NCBI GenBank assembly: GCA_049511715.1
Contig: JBEKXU010000011.1
Coordinates: forward strand, 21,641 to 85,640
Length of the DNA: 64,000 nt
Direction: 5' to 3'
Source: JBEKHT01 sp049511715
GTDB lineage: Bacteria; Chloroflexota; Anaerolineae; Anaerolineales; RBG-16-64-43
In this document: positions 27,502 to 36,374 of the stretch, piece after piece
How positions within the stretch are numbered: position 1 is the first letter of the stretch
Layout of the letters: each line of letters begins with the position of its first letter
Position numbers and translations under genes: made by a program
The notes under the pieces: model-generated
What the model saw: the letters and a program-made list of their open reading frames with translations, nothing else
What the model was told of the DNA's origin: nothing
The model's database searches: none

Positions 27502-28266
27502 TTACTTGCTCAATCCATCGGCGATGAATTTCTGCGCTCCGCTTCTCATCAGGGAATACGCGTTGACAAATGTGATGCTAATGCCTTGCGCAAGCAGTTT
27601 CTTGGGCGACTCGCCGTCTCGGGCAACGACGCCGATTGGCTTACCCATCTTGAGACCGAGGTTCAAGACCTTGTCAAATGCCGCCTTGACCATCGGGTGA
27701 TTGACCTGACCGAATAGACCCAGCGACGTGGATAGATCCGAAGTGCCAATAAAGAAAGCATCAACTCCCTCCGCAGACAGGATTTCCTCCGCATGGTCTA
27801 TTGCCTCTCTTGATTCGATCAAAGCAATTACCATTATTTCGCGGTTGGCATCCTGGATGTATTCTGGGGTTGGTTTACCAAGACCATAATCTGCGGCCCG
27901 AGAGGAGGCCAGACCCCGGACGCCCATCGGCGGGAACTTTGCGGCGCGAACGGCCGCTTCCGCTTCCTCTTTGCTGTTGATCTCGGGGATAATGATCCCC
28001 ATAGCGCCGATATCCAGATAGCGGAGGATTGTCTTGGGGCTATTCTCAGGTGTTCGGATAAAGGGGACAAGATGGCGCACCTCTGCGGCTCGAACCAACT
28101 CCTCGCATTCTCTGACGGAGAGGGGGCCATGTTCTGCGTCAATGAACACGAAATGAAAGCCGCATAGCCCGGCTATCTCGACCAGAGATGGGAATGGGCC
28201 GTTGATAAGACATCCTAACACTGGCTGTCTGTTCCGGAGCATGTCCTTAATCGGATTCTTGTACAT
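27502..28266 (-). CDS. HpcH/HpaI-family class II aldolase
   Basis: 254-residue metal-dependent aldolase that cleaves 4-hydroxy-2-oxo acids (2-keto-3-deoxy sugar acids, hydroxyoxoheptanedioate) to pyruvate and an aldehyde. FVFIDAEHGPLS gives the catalytic region, PFIRTPEN the Arg. Metal ligands are Glu in ALIESREAI and Asp in FIGTSDLSTSLG. Start at 28266 (MYKNPIKDML) is chosen because the family begins here; the frame runs 66 codons further upstream into what looks like regulatory DNA. First gene of the minus-strand set ending at 25299. Confidence 0.87.
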   Translation of the reverse strand: MYKNPIKDMLRNRQPVLGCLINGPFPSLVEIAGLCGFHFVFIDAEHGPLSVRECEELVRAAEVRHLVPFIRTPENSPKTILRYLDIGAMGIIIPEINSKEEAEAAVRAAKFPPMGVRGLASSRAADYGLGKPTPEYIQDANREIMVIALIESREAIDHAEEILSAEGVDAFFIGTSDLSTSLGLFGQVNHPMVKAAFDKVLNLGLKMGKPIGVVARDGESPKKLLAQGISITFVNAYSLMRSGAQKFIADGLSK

Positions 28267-28374
28267 GGGAGCGACTCTTTTCTTTGGGAAAGCGTTAGGG
28301 TTGATGGGAAGACATGAGTTCTCAGAGGTCCGCGCAAACGAGTCGGAGGGAATCCAAACTGAACGCGAGATCGC

Positions 28375-28409
28375 TGTTTCGAATTTGAAACACCGATGCG
28401 CATATTGTA
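28375..28409 (-). promoter_or_regulatory. Putative promoter -10 with overlapping operator palindrome
   Basis: On the minus strand TACAAT (28409-28404) can serve as a -10 box, although no strong -35 is seen. Just downstream lies an 18-base near-perfect palindrome (28375-28392): TGTTTC, six bases, GAAACA, with 8 of 9 pairs matched. This placement over the start of transcription is typical of a repressor site. It is about 110 bases upstream of the aldolase start codon. Confidence 0.45.
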
Positions 28410-28529
28410 TCTCCAAAATGACGGATGACCTGGTCCCGGAGATTGGGTTCAGATCGCGAGTCACTAACTCTCTGGATGAAGAAGTGTCGGCACGAGAGAC
28501 AGGGCAACATGGGAAGGCTGCGGTTTTCT

Positions 28530-29140
28530 TCGATAGGAAGCATCAAGAACCTGCGGGAAGCCGAGTGGCACTTGTGCAAGGGCCAGTCGGTTGGCCAGGG
28601 AGCGGAGTTCGCTCGCCATTGGTGAGCAAGCCTGCCAGCGCTGGGGCAAGGAGTACGGTGGCCTGCACATCGACCAAGCTCGCGTCTCATGGCCTATGAG
28701 CGGGAGAACAGGGGCGGAGGGGCCGGGAGGCGGATCCTGCGGGGACAACGCCATGGAGCCGGAGAAAAAAGCAGGGAACCCCCGACCGCCAGCAGGGCGG
28801 GCTGAGCAACCCGCCAAGAGAGCGGCAACCGCCAGATCACAGGCAAGGGGCCAAGGGGGGGTTGGAAAGCTGTGCTTGCCGGACGTTCGCCTCGGTCTGT
28901 CGAGGCAGAGCAATCTTGACTGCAGCGACTCCGGCAAGGGCTATCTTTAAGTTGCGGGATCGCGAGAAGTCGAAATGCTGGTGCGTTTGGCCCGCGTGGT
29001 CGGCATCGCGCCGATCATGACGCTTGAGATCCCAGCCACCATCGCCCGTTTGGAGGCCGTTTGATAGCGGGCAGCGCTGAGACTGCCCTGGGAGCGTTCC
29101 GGAGGCAAGAGTCGGAACTCACGGCCGTCCAACGGGCAGA
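28530..29140 (+). pseudogene. Decayed IS3-family transposase genes
   Basis: On the plus strand, short pieces in different frames match IS3-type OrfA: IKNLREAEWHLCKGQSVGQ at about 28542, then CQRWGKEYGGLHIDQA, then LMAYERENRG. Further on, weak matches to the start of OrfB follow, such as RRQESEL near 29090. Stops and frameshifts interrupt every block. No terminal repeats were recognised. The element is long dead. Confidence 0.5.
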
Positions 29141-29634
29141 GCCGATGCGGGCCTCAGATGTCATCCTGGCATCGGGGTAGGACGTTTGCCAGCACGTTGC
29201 CGTCCACCCGGCGTGCGCCCTCCCCTGGCAATGTGCCTTGAAGATGTCTGTGACGCTGGCCGCTTGCGACAAGGACCTTCGGGGGGGCGCAACGAGTTCG
29301 ACTGGACGGGCTCCCAGTGCGGTGTGGCCCAGACACCAGGGTAAGCGCAACACAGCCTCTGGCTGGCTGATTGGGGAATAGGAAGCGCACCATGGCCAAG
29401 ATGGTCGCAAGGCGGTTCGACATCAGCACAGAGTTGTGGCAAGATACCTGGGAGCAATCCTTCGTGTAGCCTTCTGAGTGTGGTTAGGGCGGACTGAACC
29501 TGTGGTAGGCGAAAACCCAATCCGAGCCTGTTCAGGGAGTTCCTGTTGATGGCCTGTCCAAGTCCATCAGGAGAGTTTATTGCCCGTCGAACCCAAGTCT
29601 ATTGAAGGGGGCTCGGTACTTGGCCAGCACAGGT
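29141..29634. other. Region without recognised gene
   Basis: About 490 bases between the IS3 remnant and the end of the SorC regulator. Open frames on the minus strand have no family sequence. It could be the rest of the IS relic, but I cannot support that. Confidence 0.4.
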
Positions 29635-30591
29635 TCATCCCGCCTCGGCCAGGATGGCATCGCCTAGTTCCTCGTCGACGAAGAGATCGGTGAGGAGACC
29701 TGTGCGCAAGACAGCGAGAATCGCCCTCTGCTTTTGCAAGCCGGTGGCCACGGCAACCACGCACTTTGCCTTTCGGAGCTGCTCTGGGCTGATCCCGAGC
29801 AGCCAGGCATAGGGGCTGCTCTCGAGGCAGTCGCCCTGGGAGGTGAAGTAGCGGGCGCAGATATCGCCGACGGCGCCTTGCTCCTGATATCGGGCGGCAT
29901 TCTTTTCGCCGATGTAGACAATCTGGCCTGGGGCAGGGGGCAGGGCCCCGATTCCCACGCAAGCGACCTCCAGCCGATCCCACCTGTCCGCCACCTCCCG
30001 AACCCCCTTATCCCTCAGAAGTGCATCGCGCAGCTTTCGCGAGTCGACAAGCATCGGGGCAAGAAGAAAGAATGCATCCCCGGAGAACGAGCGCGCTGCC
30101 CGCAGGATAATCTCATTCAGCTCGGTGTACGAGCCGGTGTAGCTGCTTTCCCCGATCAGAGGCACCACCTCGATCCGGCGGGGCTTGCTTGGGGCCAACA
30201 GACCCACCACCTCCATCACCGCCCGGCCCCAACCAAAGCCGAGCACGTCCCCGTCGTGGAGCTGGTCATCCAGGAAGCGGGCCACGGCGCTGCCCACGGC
30301 ACGGCGGGTCAGTTCAGGCGAAGTATGCGACCCGGGCACGGGGCAGATCCGCGTGGGTCGGCTTGCCTTGCCGAGGCGAACAGTCAGCGGCTCGTACCGC
30401 TCCGCCGGGTCTCGCACCTCGATGCGCACGATCCCTTGCTGGCGCGCCATCTTGAGATACAGAGCAATGAGGGAGCGCGAGACCCCGATCTGGTCGGCAA
30501 TCTGCTGTTGTGAGCAGTTCTCCTCATAATAGAGCCTTGCCACTTGAACGAGAGTCGTTGTCAACCTGCTGCTCCCTTGCATCTTGGCCAC
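29635..30591 (-). CDS. SorC/DeoR-type sugar-binding transcriptional regulator
   Basis: 318-residue regulator. An N-terminal helix-turn-helix (CSQQQIADQIGVSRSLIALYLKMA, residues about 26-49; broken for brevity) is followed by a sugar-phosphate-binding domain with GFGWGRAVMEV and the LPPAPGQIVYIGEKNAARY and ARYFTSQGDCLE blocks. SorC proteins sense a phosphorylated sugar from the operon they control. It is the last gene of the minus-strand operon that begins at 37923, so autoregulation with cassette C is likely. The probable target is the promoter at 37961-37988. Confidence 0.88.
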   Translation of the reverse strand: MAKMQGSSRLTTTLVQVARLYYEENCSQQQIADQIGVSRSLIALYLKMARQQGIVRIEVRDPAERYEPLTVRLGKASRPTRICPVPGSHTSPELTRRAVGSAVARFLDDQLHDGDVLGFGWGRAVMEVVGLLAPSKPRRIEVVPLIGESSYTGSYTELNEIILRAARSFSGDAFFLLAPMLVDSRKLRDALLRDKGVREVADRWDRLEVACVGIGALPPAPGQIVYIGEKNAARYQEQGAVGDICARYFTSQGDCLESSPYAWLLGISPEQLRKAKCVVAVATGLQKQRAILAVLRTGLLTDLFVDEELGDAILAEAG

Positions 30592-30625
30592 CCCGCCTAG
30601 AGATCACGCGAAAGAGACCTTCAGG

Positions 30626-31657
30626 TCATGACGGCAGCAGGCCGTGCTGCAAGAAAACACCGGCCGCCGCGCCGAAAAGTGCCGAGTTGGGGAAGGTTTC
30701 ACCCGCAATGCGCAGGTCACGCCTGGCCTCCACGGTCATCAGGTAGTCGCGCGTCCGGGCCTCGATGCGCTGCAGGAAGCTCGGGGTCGAGCGCATTACT
30801 CCTCCGCCCAGGACGACCAGCTCGAGGTCGAGGGTGTTGACTAAGCTGGCGATGCTGATCGCGATCAGGCGAATCACGCTGTCCAGGATCTCGTGGGCAG
30901 CCGGGTCACCGGCGGCCTCCGCTTGGAACACCATTTCGCAGGTGACCTTGCCGTTGGGGGCGAGCCCTCGCAGAGCGGGGCTGCGGCCCTCGTCCAGCGC
31001 CTTCTGGCCGGCGCGGGCAATGGCGGGGCCGGAAACGAAAGTCTCCACGCATCCACGCCGGCCGCATCCGCAGGGGAAGCCATTGATCTCGTCGAGGGTG
31101 TTGTGGCCAAAGTTCCCAGCGAAGTCATGCGCGCCCCCGTAGAGTTTCCCCTCCAAGAAGAGATAGGCCCCATATCCGGTCCCGACGGTCACCCAGGCGA
31201 AATGCTTGGCGCCCCGGCCCGCACCCCAGGTCGCCTCAGCCAGGGCGGCCATACGCACGTCGGTCGCCGGACTCACCCCTAGCCCGAGGTGGCTCCTGAC
31301 CATCGCCCCAAAGGGGACATTGCGCCAGTGCAAGTTGGCGACGAGGACGGCCTCGCCGGACATCATGTCTATGTTCCCGCATACGCTCAGGCCAATCGTG
31401 GGGACAAAGCCTCGCGTCGCCTTTGCCTCGTCGGCGAAGGGCTTCAGGATGCGGAGGATTTCTTCTGGGTCCGCTACCCCGGCCTGGTCAAAGGGCACTC
31501 GACGAATCTCCATCTGGCCAAGGAGCTGGCCCTGGGTGTTGATCTTGCCGATTGCGATCTTGCTCCCGCCGATGTCCACAGCCAGGACGAACGGGCTCTC
31601 GCTTTGATCTTGGCCTGGTTTCTGAGTTGAAGGGTGCCTCGCGGAAGTTTCAGTCAC
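30626..31657 (-). CDS. ROK-family sugar kinase
   Basis: 343-residue ROK protein. ATP site AVDIGGSKIAIG (residues about 26-37). Zinc motif CGCGRRGCVET with the upstream His in NFGHNTLDE. The usual E-x-G-H reads FAGNFGH, so the catalytic-region Glu is replaced by Asn, worth noting. DVRMAALAE supplies the catalytic Asp region. GTG start at 31657 has GGAGG five bases upstream. Substrate may be glucose, allose or an amino sugar. It has no helix-turn-helix, so it is a kinase rather than a repressor. Confidence 0.82.
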   Translation of the reverse strand: MTETSARHPSTQKPGQDQSESPFVLAVDIGGSKIAIGKINTQGQLLGQMEIRRVPFDQAGVADPEEILRILKPFADEAKATRGFVPTIGLSVCGNIDMMSGEAVLVANLHWRNVPFGAMVRSHLGLGVSPATDVRMAALAEATWGAGRGAKHFAWVTVGTGYGAYLFLEGKLYGGAHDFAGNFGHNTLDEINGFPCGCGRRGCVETFVSGPAIARAGQKALDEGRSPALRGLAPNGKVTCEMVFQAEAAGDPAAHEILDSVIRLIAISIASLVNTLDLELVVLGGGVMRSTPSFLQRIEARTRDYLMTVEARRDLRIAGETFPNSALFGAAAGVFLQHGLLPS

Positions 31658-31687
31658 GCGACCCTCCTTCGGGAAGAGGAACTGGCT

Positions 31688-32269
31688 TTACCGCCGGGGA
31701 TTGTCAACGAGCGCCGGATGACCATCGCGCTCCACGACAATCTGCGAAAAGCCTCTTCGTTCAACGAGATCGTAGTCATGACCGGCGCTGAGGTGGTAGG
31801 AGGCGACGAAAACGAGGAGCCCGCTCCCGGTGTTGACCACCCGGTGAGCGTACTGCGGAGGGATATGAGTGATCACTCCTGGTTTCCACGCCGCCGCCTG
31901 GAAGTCGCCCTCGGCCGTCTCCATCAGCAAATAGCCTTCTCCGTTCACGCAATAGTAGATCTCCGGCTGGTCCTCCCGCTCGTGGAAGTGCCCCTTGGTC
32001 ATGTGGTACTCATCACCGACTTTGCCCGGGAGGAGGCGAGTGACCCCGAGGGCCATGTCGGAGCGACTGGTCAGGAAGGGATGATAGCGGATCTCATAGA
32101 CCAGGCGGTCGCCCGAGGAGATGATCCGCTGAGCCGCTTCGCGGTCAGAAAACATCTTCAGGAGGTCGCTGACCCGCCTCTGGGTCACCTCGGGACAGGG
32201 CTCAAAAATCCCGCTCTGGATGTCGAGCGTGACGCTGACCGGTGTGTTGCAGATCTCAGTTGTCTTCAT
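31688..32269 (-). CDS. pgiA: Cupin-type glucose-6-phosphate isomerase
   Basis: 193-residue cupin isomerase of the archaeal/thermophile PgiA kind, converting glucose-6-P and fructose-6-P. Metal motif: EYHMTKGHFHERED...EIYYCVNGEG, giving three His and a Glu, with the second box PPQYAHRVVNTG. Such enzymes occur scattered in bacteria and may act on other sugar phosphates. It lies between E2 and the ROK kinase, so kinase plus isomerase could bring a hexose into the route. Confidence 0.86.
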   Translation of the reverse strand: MKTTEICNTPVSVTLDIQSGIFEPCPEVTQRRVSDLLKMFSDREAAQRIISSGDRLVYEIRYHPFLTSRSDMALGVTRLLPGKVGDEYHMTKGHFHEREDQPEIYYCVNGEGYLLMETAEGDFQAAAWKPGVITHIPPQYAHRVVNTGSGLLVFVASYHLSAGHDYDLVERRGFSQIVVERDGHPALVDNPRR

Positions 32270-32281
32270 TGTTCCTCCGCT

Positions 32282-33469
32282 CTAGAGCCTGACCTCACCA
32301 ACCTCGATGGCCTCCGCCAGGGTGGCCAGGAACAGCGCCACTTCTTGGCCGTCCAGGACGCGGTGGTCGGCCACCACGGTCAGGGTGATGGCCGGGGCTT
32401 CTATCGTCCCTCCGGAGGGCTGGGCGACGGATGAAGGGCGCGCTGCTCCTGCCGCCAGGATCGCCACCTGGGGCGAGTTGATCAGGGGGGTGAACTGGCT
32501 GACCCCGAACATCCCCAGGTTGCTCAGCGTGAACGTTCCCGCGGTAATCTCCTTTAGGTCGAGCCGGCCTTGCCGTGCCCGCGCGACCAGATCCTCAAGG
32601 CCGCGGGCAATCTCAAGGAGTGGAAGCTTCTCCACACCAAAGAGCACCGGGGAGAGCAAGCCCTGCGGCGTGGAAACGGCCACGGACATATTTACCGTTT
32701 CAAACACGTGAAGTTCTCCCCGCTCCAATCGGGCGTTCAACAGGGGATGCTTGGTCAAGGCCTGCGCAGTCAGATGCACGAGAAGCGCAGTCAAGCTGAC
32801 CTTCACGCCCGACTTGCCAGCGGCCTGGCGGGCCTGCTCTTTGAATGCCATCAACGGCCTGGCATCCACCTCGCGCGTCACAGAGAAATGAGGGATCTCG
32901 CGGGCGCTGGCGGTCATCTGGTCGGCAACGGCCTTGCGAAGCGGGCTCAGTTCGTGGCGATGGAAGAGGGCGGGCCCTGCGGGGGAGTTCGCAGCCTCCC
33001 GGGCTTGCAGAAAACGTTGCACATCCTCCGTCGTAATCCGTTCGCCGGGAGCGAGCGACACGACCTGATCAAGATCGATGCCACGCTCCTCGGCAAGTCG
33101 TCGCGCGGAAGGAGAAACGCGGCGGGACGTGGCTCCCGGAGGACCGGAGGGGGCCGCGGCTGCGGGAACTGCCGGGCGCCCGGACGCTCCCCCTGCCGGT
33201 CGAGGTTCCGAGGGCAGGATCTCCTCCTCGCCGGGCTGGCCAATTACGGCCAGGACCTCTCCGGATGTGACCGTTGTGCCTTCCTGGACACGGATGGAAA
33301 GGACGATGCCGTTTTCCGGGCACTCGAGCGGCATGGCCGCCTTGGCCGTCTCGAGCATGGCGAGCTCATCGCCGCGCTTGACCGGGTCGCCCACTTTCTT
33401 GTTCCAGCGGACCAGGGTTGCCTCGGAAACTGCTTCGCCCAGCGTGGGCAGGATCACCTGAACAGGCAT
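32282..33469 (-). CDS. Dihydrolipoamide acyltransferase E2 (cassette C)
   Basis: 395-residue E2. Lipoyl domain with lysine 43 in METAK-like context (LETAKAAMPLE). Pro/Ala/Gly-rich linker at 80-115. Subunit-binding domain VSPSARRLAEERGIDLDQVVSL. Catalytic domain with VSQFTPLINSPQVAIL and the active-site VVADHRVLDGQEVA. Nine bases separate it from E1-beta. It is the third complete E2 in the window. Confidence 0.9.
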   Translation of the reverse strand: MPVQVILPTLGEAVSEATLVRWNKKVGDPVKRGDELAMLETAKAAMPLECPENGIVLSIRVQEGTTVTSGEVLAVIGQPGEEEILPSEPRPAGGASGRPAVPAAAAPSGPPGATSRRVSPSARRLAEERGIDLDQVVSLAPGERITTEDVQRFLQAREAANSPAGPALFHRHELSPLRKAVADQMTASAREIPHFSVTREVDARPLMAFKEQARQAAGKSGVKVSLTALLVHLTAQALTKHPLLNARLERGELHVFETVNMSVAVSTPQGLLSPVLFGVEKLPLLEIARGLEDLVARARQGRLDLKEITAGTFTLSNLGMFGVSQFTPLINSPQVAILAAGAARPSSVAQPSGGTIEAPAITLTVVADHRVLDGQEVALFLATLAEAIEVGEVRL

Positions 33470-33478
33470 CAGATTCCT

Positions 33479-34507
33479 CTAGGTTGGTGAAAGCAGGCCT
33501 CGCATCGAAGCCAAGATATCCCCCTTTTGGGGGATGACTCGGGCCTCGGCTCGCGGGGCGAACGGGATCGGCGAGTTTTCCGCGCAAACCTTCTCGACGG
33601 GGGCATCAAGATAGTCAAAAGCATCATGAGCAATCAGGGCAGCTAGCTCCGACCCGACGCCTCCTCGGCTGACGTCCTCGGATACGACCAGGGCGTGGTG
33701 TGTTTTTCGGACGGAGGCAAGGATTGTTTCCGCGTCCAGGGGGACCAGGGTGCGGGGGTCGATCACCTCTACCTCGATTCCGGATTCAGCCAGCTCTTCG
33801 GCCGCGGCCAGGCAGCGATGGACCATCAGCATGGTCGCCACCGCCGTCAGGTGAGTGCCGGGCCTAAGCACCGCGGCGCTTCCCAATGGGATTCCGTACT
33901 CCTCCTCCGGGACGTCTACCCCGATGGACCTCAGGCTGGGATCGCTCAGCGCTTTGCCCCCGCCGGGGGAGGCCGAACCGTAAAGCAGCTTGTGCTCCAG
34001 GAAAAGCACCGGGTTGTTGTCGCGAATGGCGCTCACCAAGAGCCCCTTGGCGTCGTATGGATTGGAAGGCGTGACCACCTTCATTCCCGGTACGTGCATG
34101 AACCAGGCCTCAACGCTCTGGGAGTGCTGCGCTCCGCGGCCTGTTGCTCCCTGAGGCGCGCGGATCACCATGGGCACGCGAGCCTGTCCTCCGGACATGA
34201 GGCGCACCTTGGAGGCCTCGTTGACGATCTGGTCCATGGCACAGAAGATGAAGTCGGCGTACTGCAGCTCGACCACCGGGCGCAGTCCGGTCAGCGCGGC
34301 CCCCACGGCCATGCCCGTGAAGCCGGCCTCCGAAATGGGCGTATCCCAGACGCGCTTGGGCCCGAACTCCTCAAGCAGACCGTGGGTGACGTGGAACGCT
34401 CCCCCGAAGAGGCCCACGTCCTCTCCAAGGAGAATGACCGATGGGTCACGGCGCATCTCCTGCACCAGGGCCTCGCGAACAGCCTCCATCATCGACAGGC
34501 TACGCAT
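33479..34507 (-). CDS. 2-oxoacid/acetoin dehydrogenase E1-beta (cassette C)
   Basis: 342-residue E1-beta with SMMEAVREALVQEMRRD, GLRPVVELQYADFIFCAMDQ, GRGAQHSQSVEAWFMHVPG, NNPVLFLEHKLLYG, EVIDPRTLVPLD and PIPFAPRAE. The start at 34507 overlaps the E1-alpha stop by eight bases; a longer frame (to 34645) only reads through E1-alpha. It resembles the cassette A subunit (FIFCAMDQ, EHKLLYG) more than that of cassette B. Confidence 0.9.
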   Translation of the reverse strand: MRSLSMMEAVREALVQEMRRDPSVILLGEDVGLFGGAFHVTHGLLEEFGPKRVWDTPISEAGFTGMAVGAALTGLRPVVELQYADFIFCAMDQIVNEASKVRLMSGGQARVPMVIRAPQGATGRGAQHSQSVEAWFMHVPGMKVVTPSNPYDAKGLLVSAIRDNNPVLFLEHKLLYGSASPGGGKALSDPSLRSIGVDVPEEEYGIPLGSAAVLRPGTHLTAVATMLMVHRCLAAAEELAESGIEVEVIDPRTLVPLDAETILASVRKTHHALVVSEDVSRGGVGSELAALIAHDAFDYLDAPVEKVCAENSPIPFAPRAEARVIPQKGDILASMRGLLSPT

Positions 34508-35513
34508 GAGCCGCCTCGTCTGTGACGAACGCCCGGAAGTCCTCGGGCTGAACTTCCTCACTCGCCTCGGCGAACTGGATGGCTGAGTCCATCTCTTTGC
34601 CGACCTCGGCTGCCACTTCATCCAGCTCTTGCTCGCTCGCGACATGGGCCTCGATCAGTGCGTGTCGCAGCCGCAAGATCGGGTCCAGCTCCTTCCAGCG
34701 CTCGAGCTCCTCCTTGGAACGGTAGTGGGCTGATTCGAAGCGCGCGTGGCCACGAATGCGGTACGTGAGGCACTCTAGGAGGGTTGGCCCCTCCCCGGCA
34801 CGTGCCCGGTCGACCGCCTTTTGGGCAGCGCCTAACACCGCGATCACGTTGTTACCATCCACCCTCTCTCCAGGAATGCCATAGGCGCAGGCGCGCCGGG
34901 CGAGCTCGGGCACTGCGGAGGAATGGTCGACGGTCATCGACATGGCGTACTGGTTGTTCTCACAGATGTACACCACGGGCAGCTTCCAGAGTGCCGCCAT
35001 GTTGGCAGATTCGTGGAAGACACCCTCGTTGATTGCGCCGTCGCCAAAGAAGGAAACCGCCACCTGTCCGGACCCGCGGATGACGGCAGAGAGCGCCGCC
35101 CCCGTGGCGATGGGGATGCCGGCGCCCACAATCCCAAAGGCTCCCAGCATTCCGCGTCCGTAGTCGGAGAGGTGCATCGATCCGCCCATCCCTCGGCAAA
35201 CGCCGGTCCGTTTGGCAAACATTTCAGCCATCATCGTGTCCAGCGGGACCCCCTTCGCAATGCAGTGTCCGTGGCCACGGTGAGTGCTGGTGACATAGTC
35301 CTCGGGCCTCAGGGCGCTGATCACTCCGACGGCCACCGCCTCCTGCCCGGTTGCCTGATGCATTGTGCCGGGCATGGTGCGCGTGAGAAAGAGATAGTAG
35401 AGGCGCTCTTCAAACTCGCGCACTTGGAGCATTCGCCGCAGGAGATCTAGCAACTGATCCCGGCTCAAGCTTTCCACTTCGAGGGGCGTGGCAGGCACGG
35501 TTGCAGCGCTCAT
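34500..35513 (-). CDS. 2-oxoacid/acetoin dehydrogenase E1-alpha (cassette C)
   Basis: 337-residue E1-alpha with an intact ThDP motif (GDGAINEGVFHESAN...ENNQYAM), HRGHGHCIAKG and RGMGGSMHLSDYGRG. It begins five bases after the cyclase stop, with GAGG inside the cyclase end acting as ribosome site. Together with E1-beta and E2 it forms cassette C, a parallel of cassette A in which the cyclase gene stands first instead of third. Confidence 0.9.
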   Translation of the reverse strand: MSAATVPATPLEVESLSRDQLLDLLRRMLQVREFEERLYYLFLTRTMPGTMHQATGQEAVAVGVISALRPEDYVTSTHRGHGHCIAKGVPLDTMMAEMFAKRTGVCRGMGGSMHLSDYGRGMLGAFGIVGAGIPIATGAALSAVIRGSGQVAVSFFGDGAINEGVFHESANMAALWKLPVVYICENNQYAMSMTVDHSSAVPELARRACAYGIPGERVDGNNVIAVLGAAQKAVDRARAGEGPTLLECLTYRIRGHARFESAHYRSKEELERWKELDPILRLRHALIEAHVASEQELDEVAAEVGKEMDSAIQFAEASEEVQPEDFRAFVTDEAAHA

Positions 35514-35517
35514 GGCG

Positions 35518-36213
35518 TCAGTCCTCTACCTCCAGGCCGACCACGCGGACGGGGAAGGCCTCTGCCCCGCTGACCTTGACCGGCAGAATGAAGGTCAGGA
35601 ATCGGTGGTTGATGAGAGGGGCCAGGTTGGCCATGTACTCAATGAGGGGAATGCCGGCCCCCAAGAGAAGCTCGTGATTGGGTTGGCCGACTGAGGCGCT
35701 GCCGTCGGGATTGCGCACCTCGATCCCTGAGGTGTCCACACCCATCACCTGGATCTTGGCCGTCTCAGCCAGCCAGCGGATCCCGGCCGTGGCAAACCAC
35801 GGCCGGTGATGCTGCTGAGGGGTGCGGTAGTAACGATCAAAGCCAGTGTAGAAATAGGCCCGGTCCCCCGGCCGAAGGATGCCTTCCGCCCGTTCTTTCA
35901 ACCCCTGAAGAGGGATCTCCTCGTTGTTTCCCCAGGAGGAAATGTCAACGACCACGGCCTCGCCGACTAGGCGCTCCAGAGGGAAGTTCGCCGCATCCAG
36001 ACCCTGCTCAAAGTGATGGCTGGGAAACTCGATGTGTGTCCCCACGTGTGTGTTCATCGAGATCTCCGAGATCACGTACCAATGGCCGGGTTGGCGTTGG
36101 TACTGGGCAAACTGTGGCCAGGCCTCGGTGAAGCGCGAATCCAGGTCGAGGCGGTACTCCTCCTTTCCGGGAAGGATCGTGTGGGAAAGATCATGAAGCT
36201 TTTTCCAGTGCAT
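35518..36213 (-). CDS. Cyclase/kynurenine-formamidase-like metal hydrolase (cassette C)
   Basis: 231-residue cyclase-family enzyme related to the one in cassette A. Metal motif HVGTHIEFPSHH again has Glu in place of the usual Asp; YFYTGFDRYYRTPQQHHRP and VMGVDTSGIEVRN parallel the other copy. Start at 36213 follows GGAGG by seven bases; an upstream in-frame extension (36330) has no family sequence. It is cotranscribed with E1-alpha. The shared variant motif argues that both copies do the same chemistry on an E1-related substrate. Confidence 0.85.
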   Translation of the reverse strand: MHWKKLHDLSHTILPGKEEYRLDLDSRFTEAWPQFAQYQRQPGHWYVISEISMNTHVGTHIEFPSHHFEQGLDAANFPLERLVGEAVVVDISSWGNNEEIPLQGLKERAEGILRPGDRAYFYTGFDRYYRTPQQHHRPWFATAGIRWLAETAKIQVMGVDTSGIEVRNPDGSASVGQPNHELLLGAGIPLIEYMANLAPLINHRFLTFILPVKVSGAEAFPVRVVGLEVED

Positions 36214-36374
36214 GGAGGGTCCTCCGCAATCGGGCTGCTCGGCAAGGCTGCCGCCTCGCCTATGGGTCAGGGAAAGAAGATGCCGTGACACACTGCAAAA
36301 AGAATCCGCTGATGCAATGCCTCGGTGCAATCCAGGTCCTTGTTCCCCTGGACGGGAACCGACAGCGGCCGTCC

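Noticed and set aside
29734..30513. 259-codon open frame on the plus strand
   Set aside because: Antisense to the SorC regulator; no family sequence.
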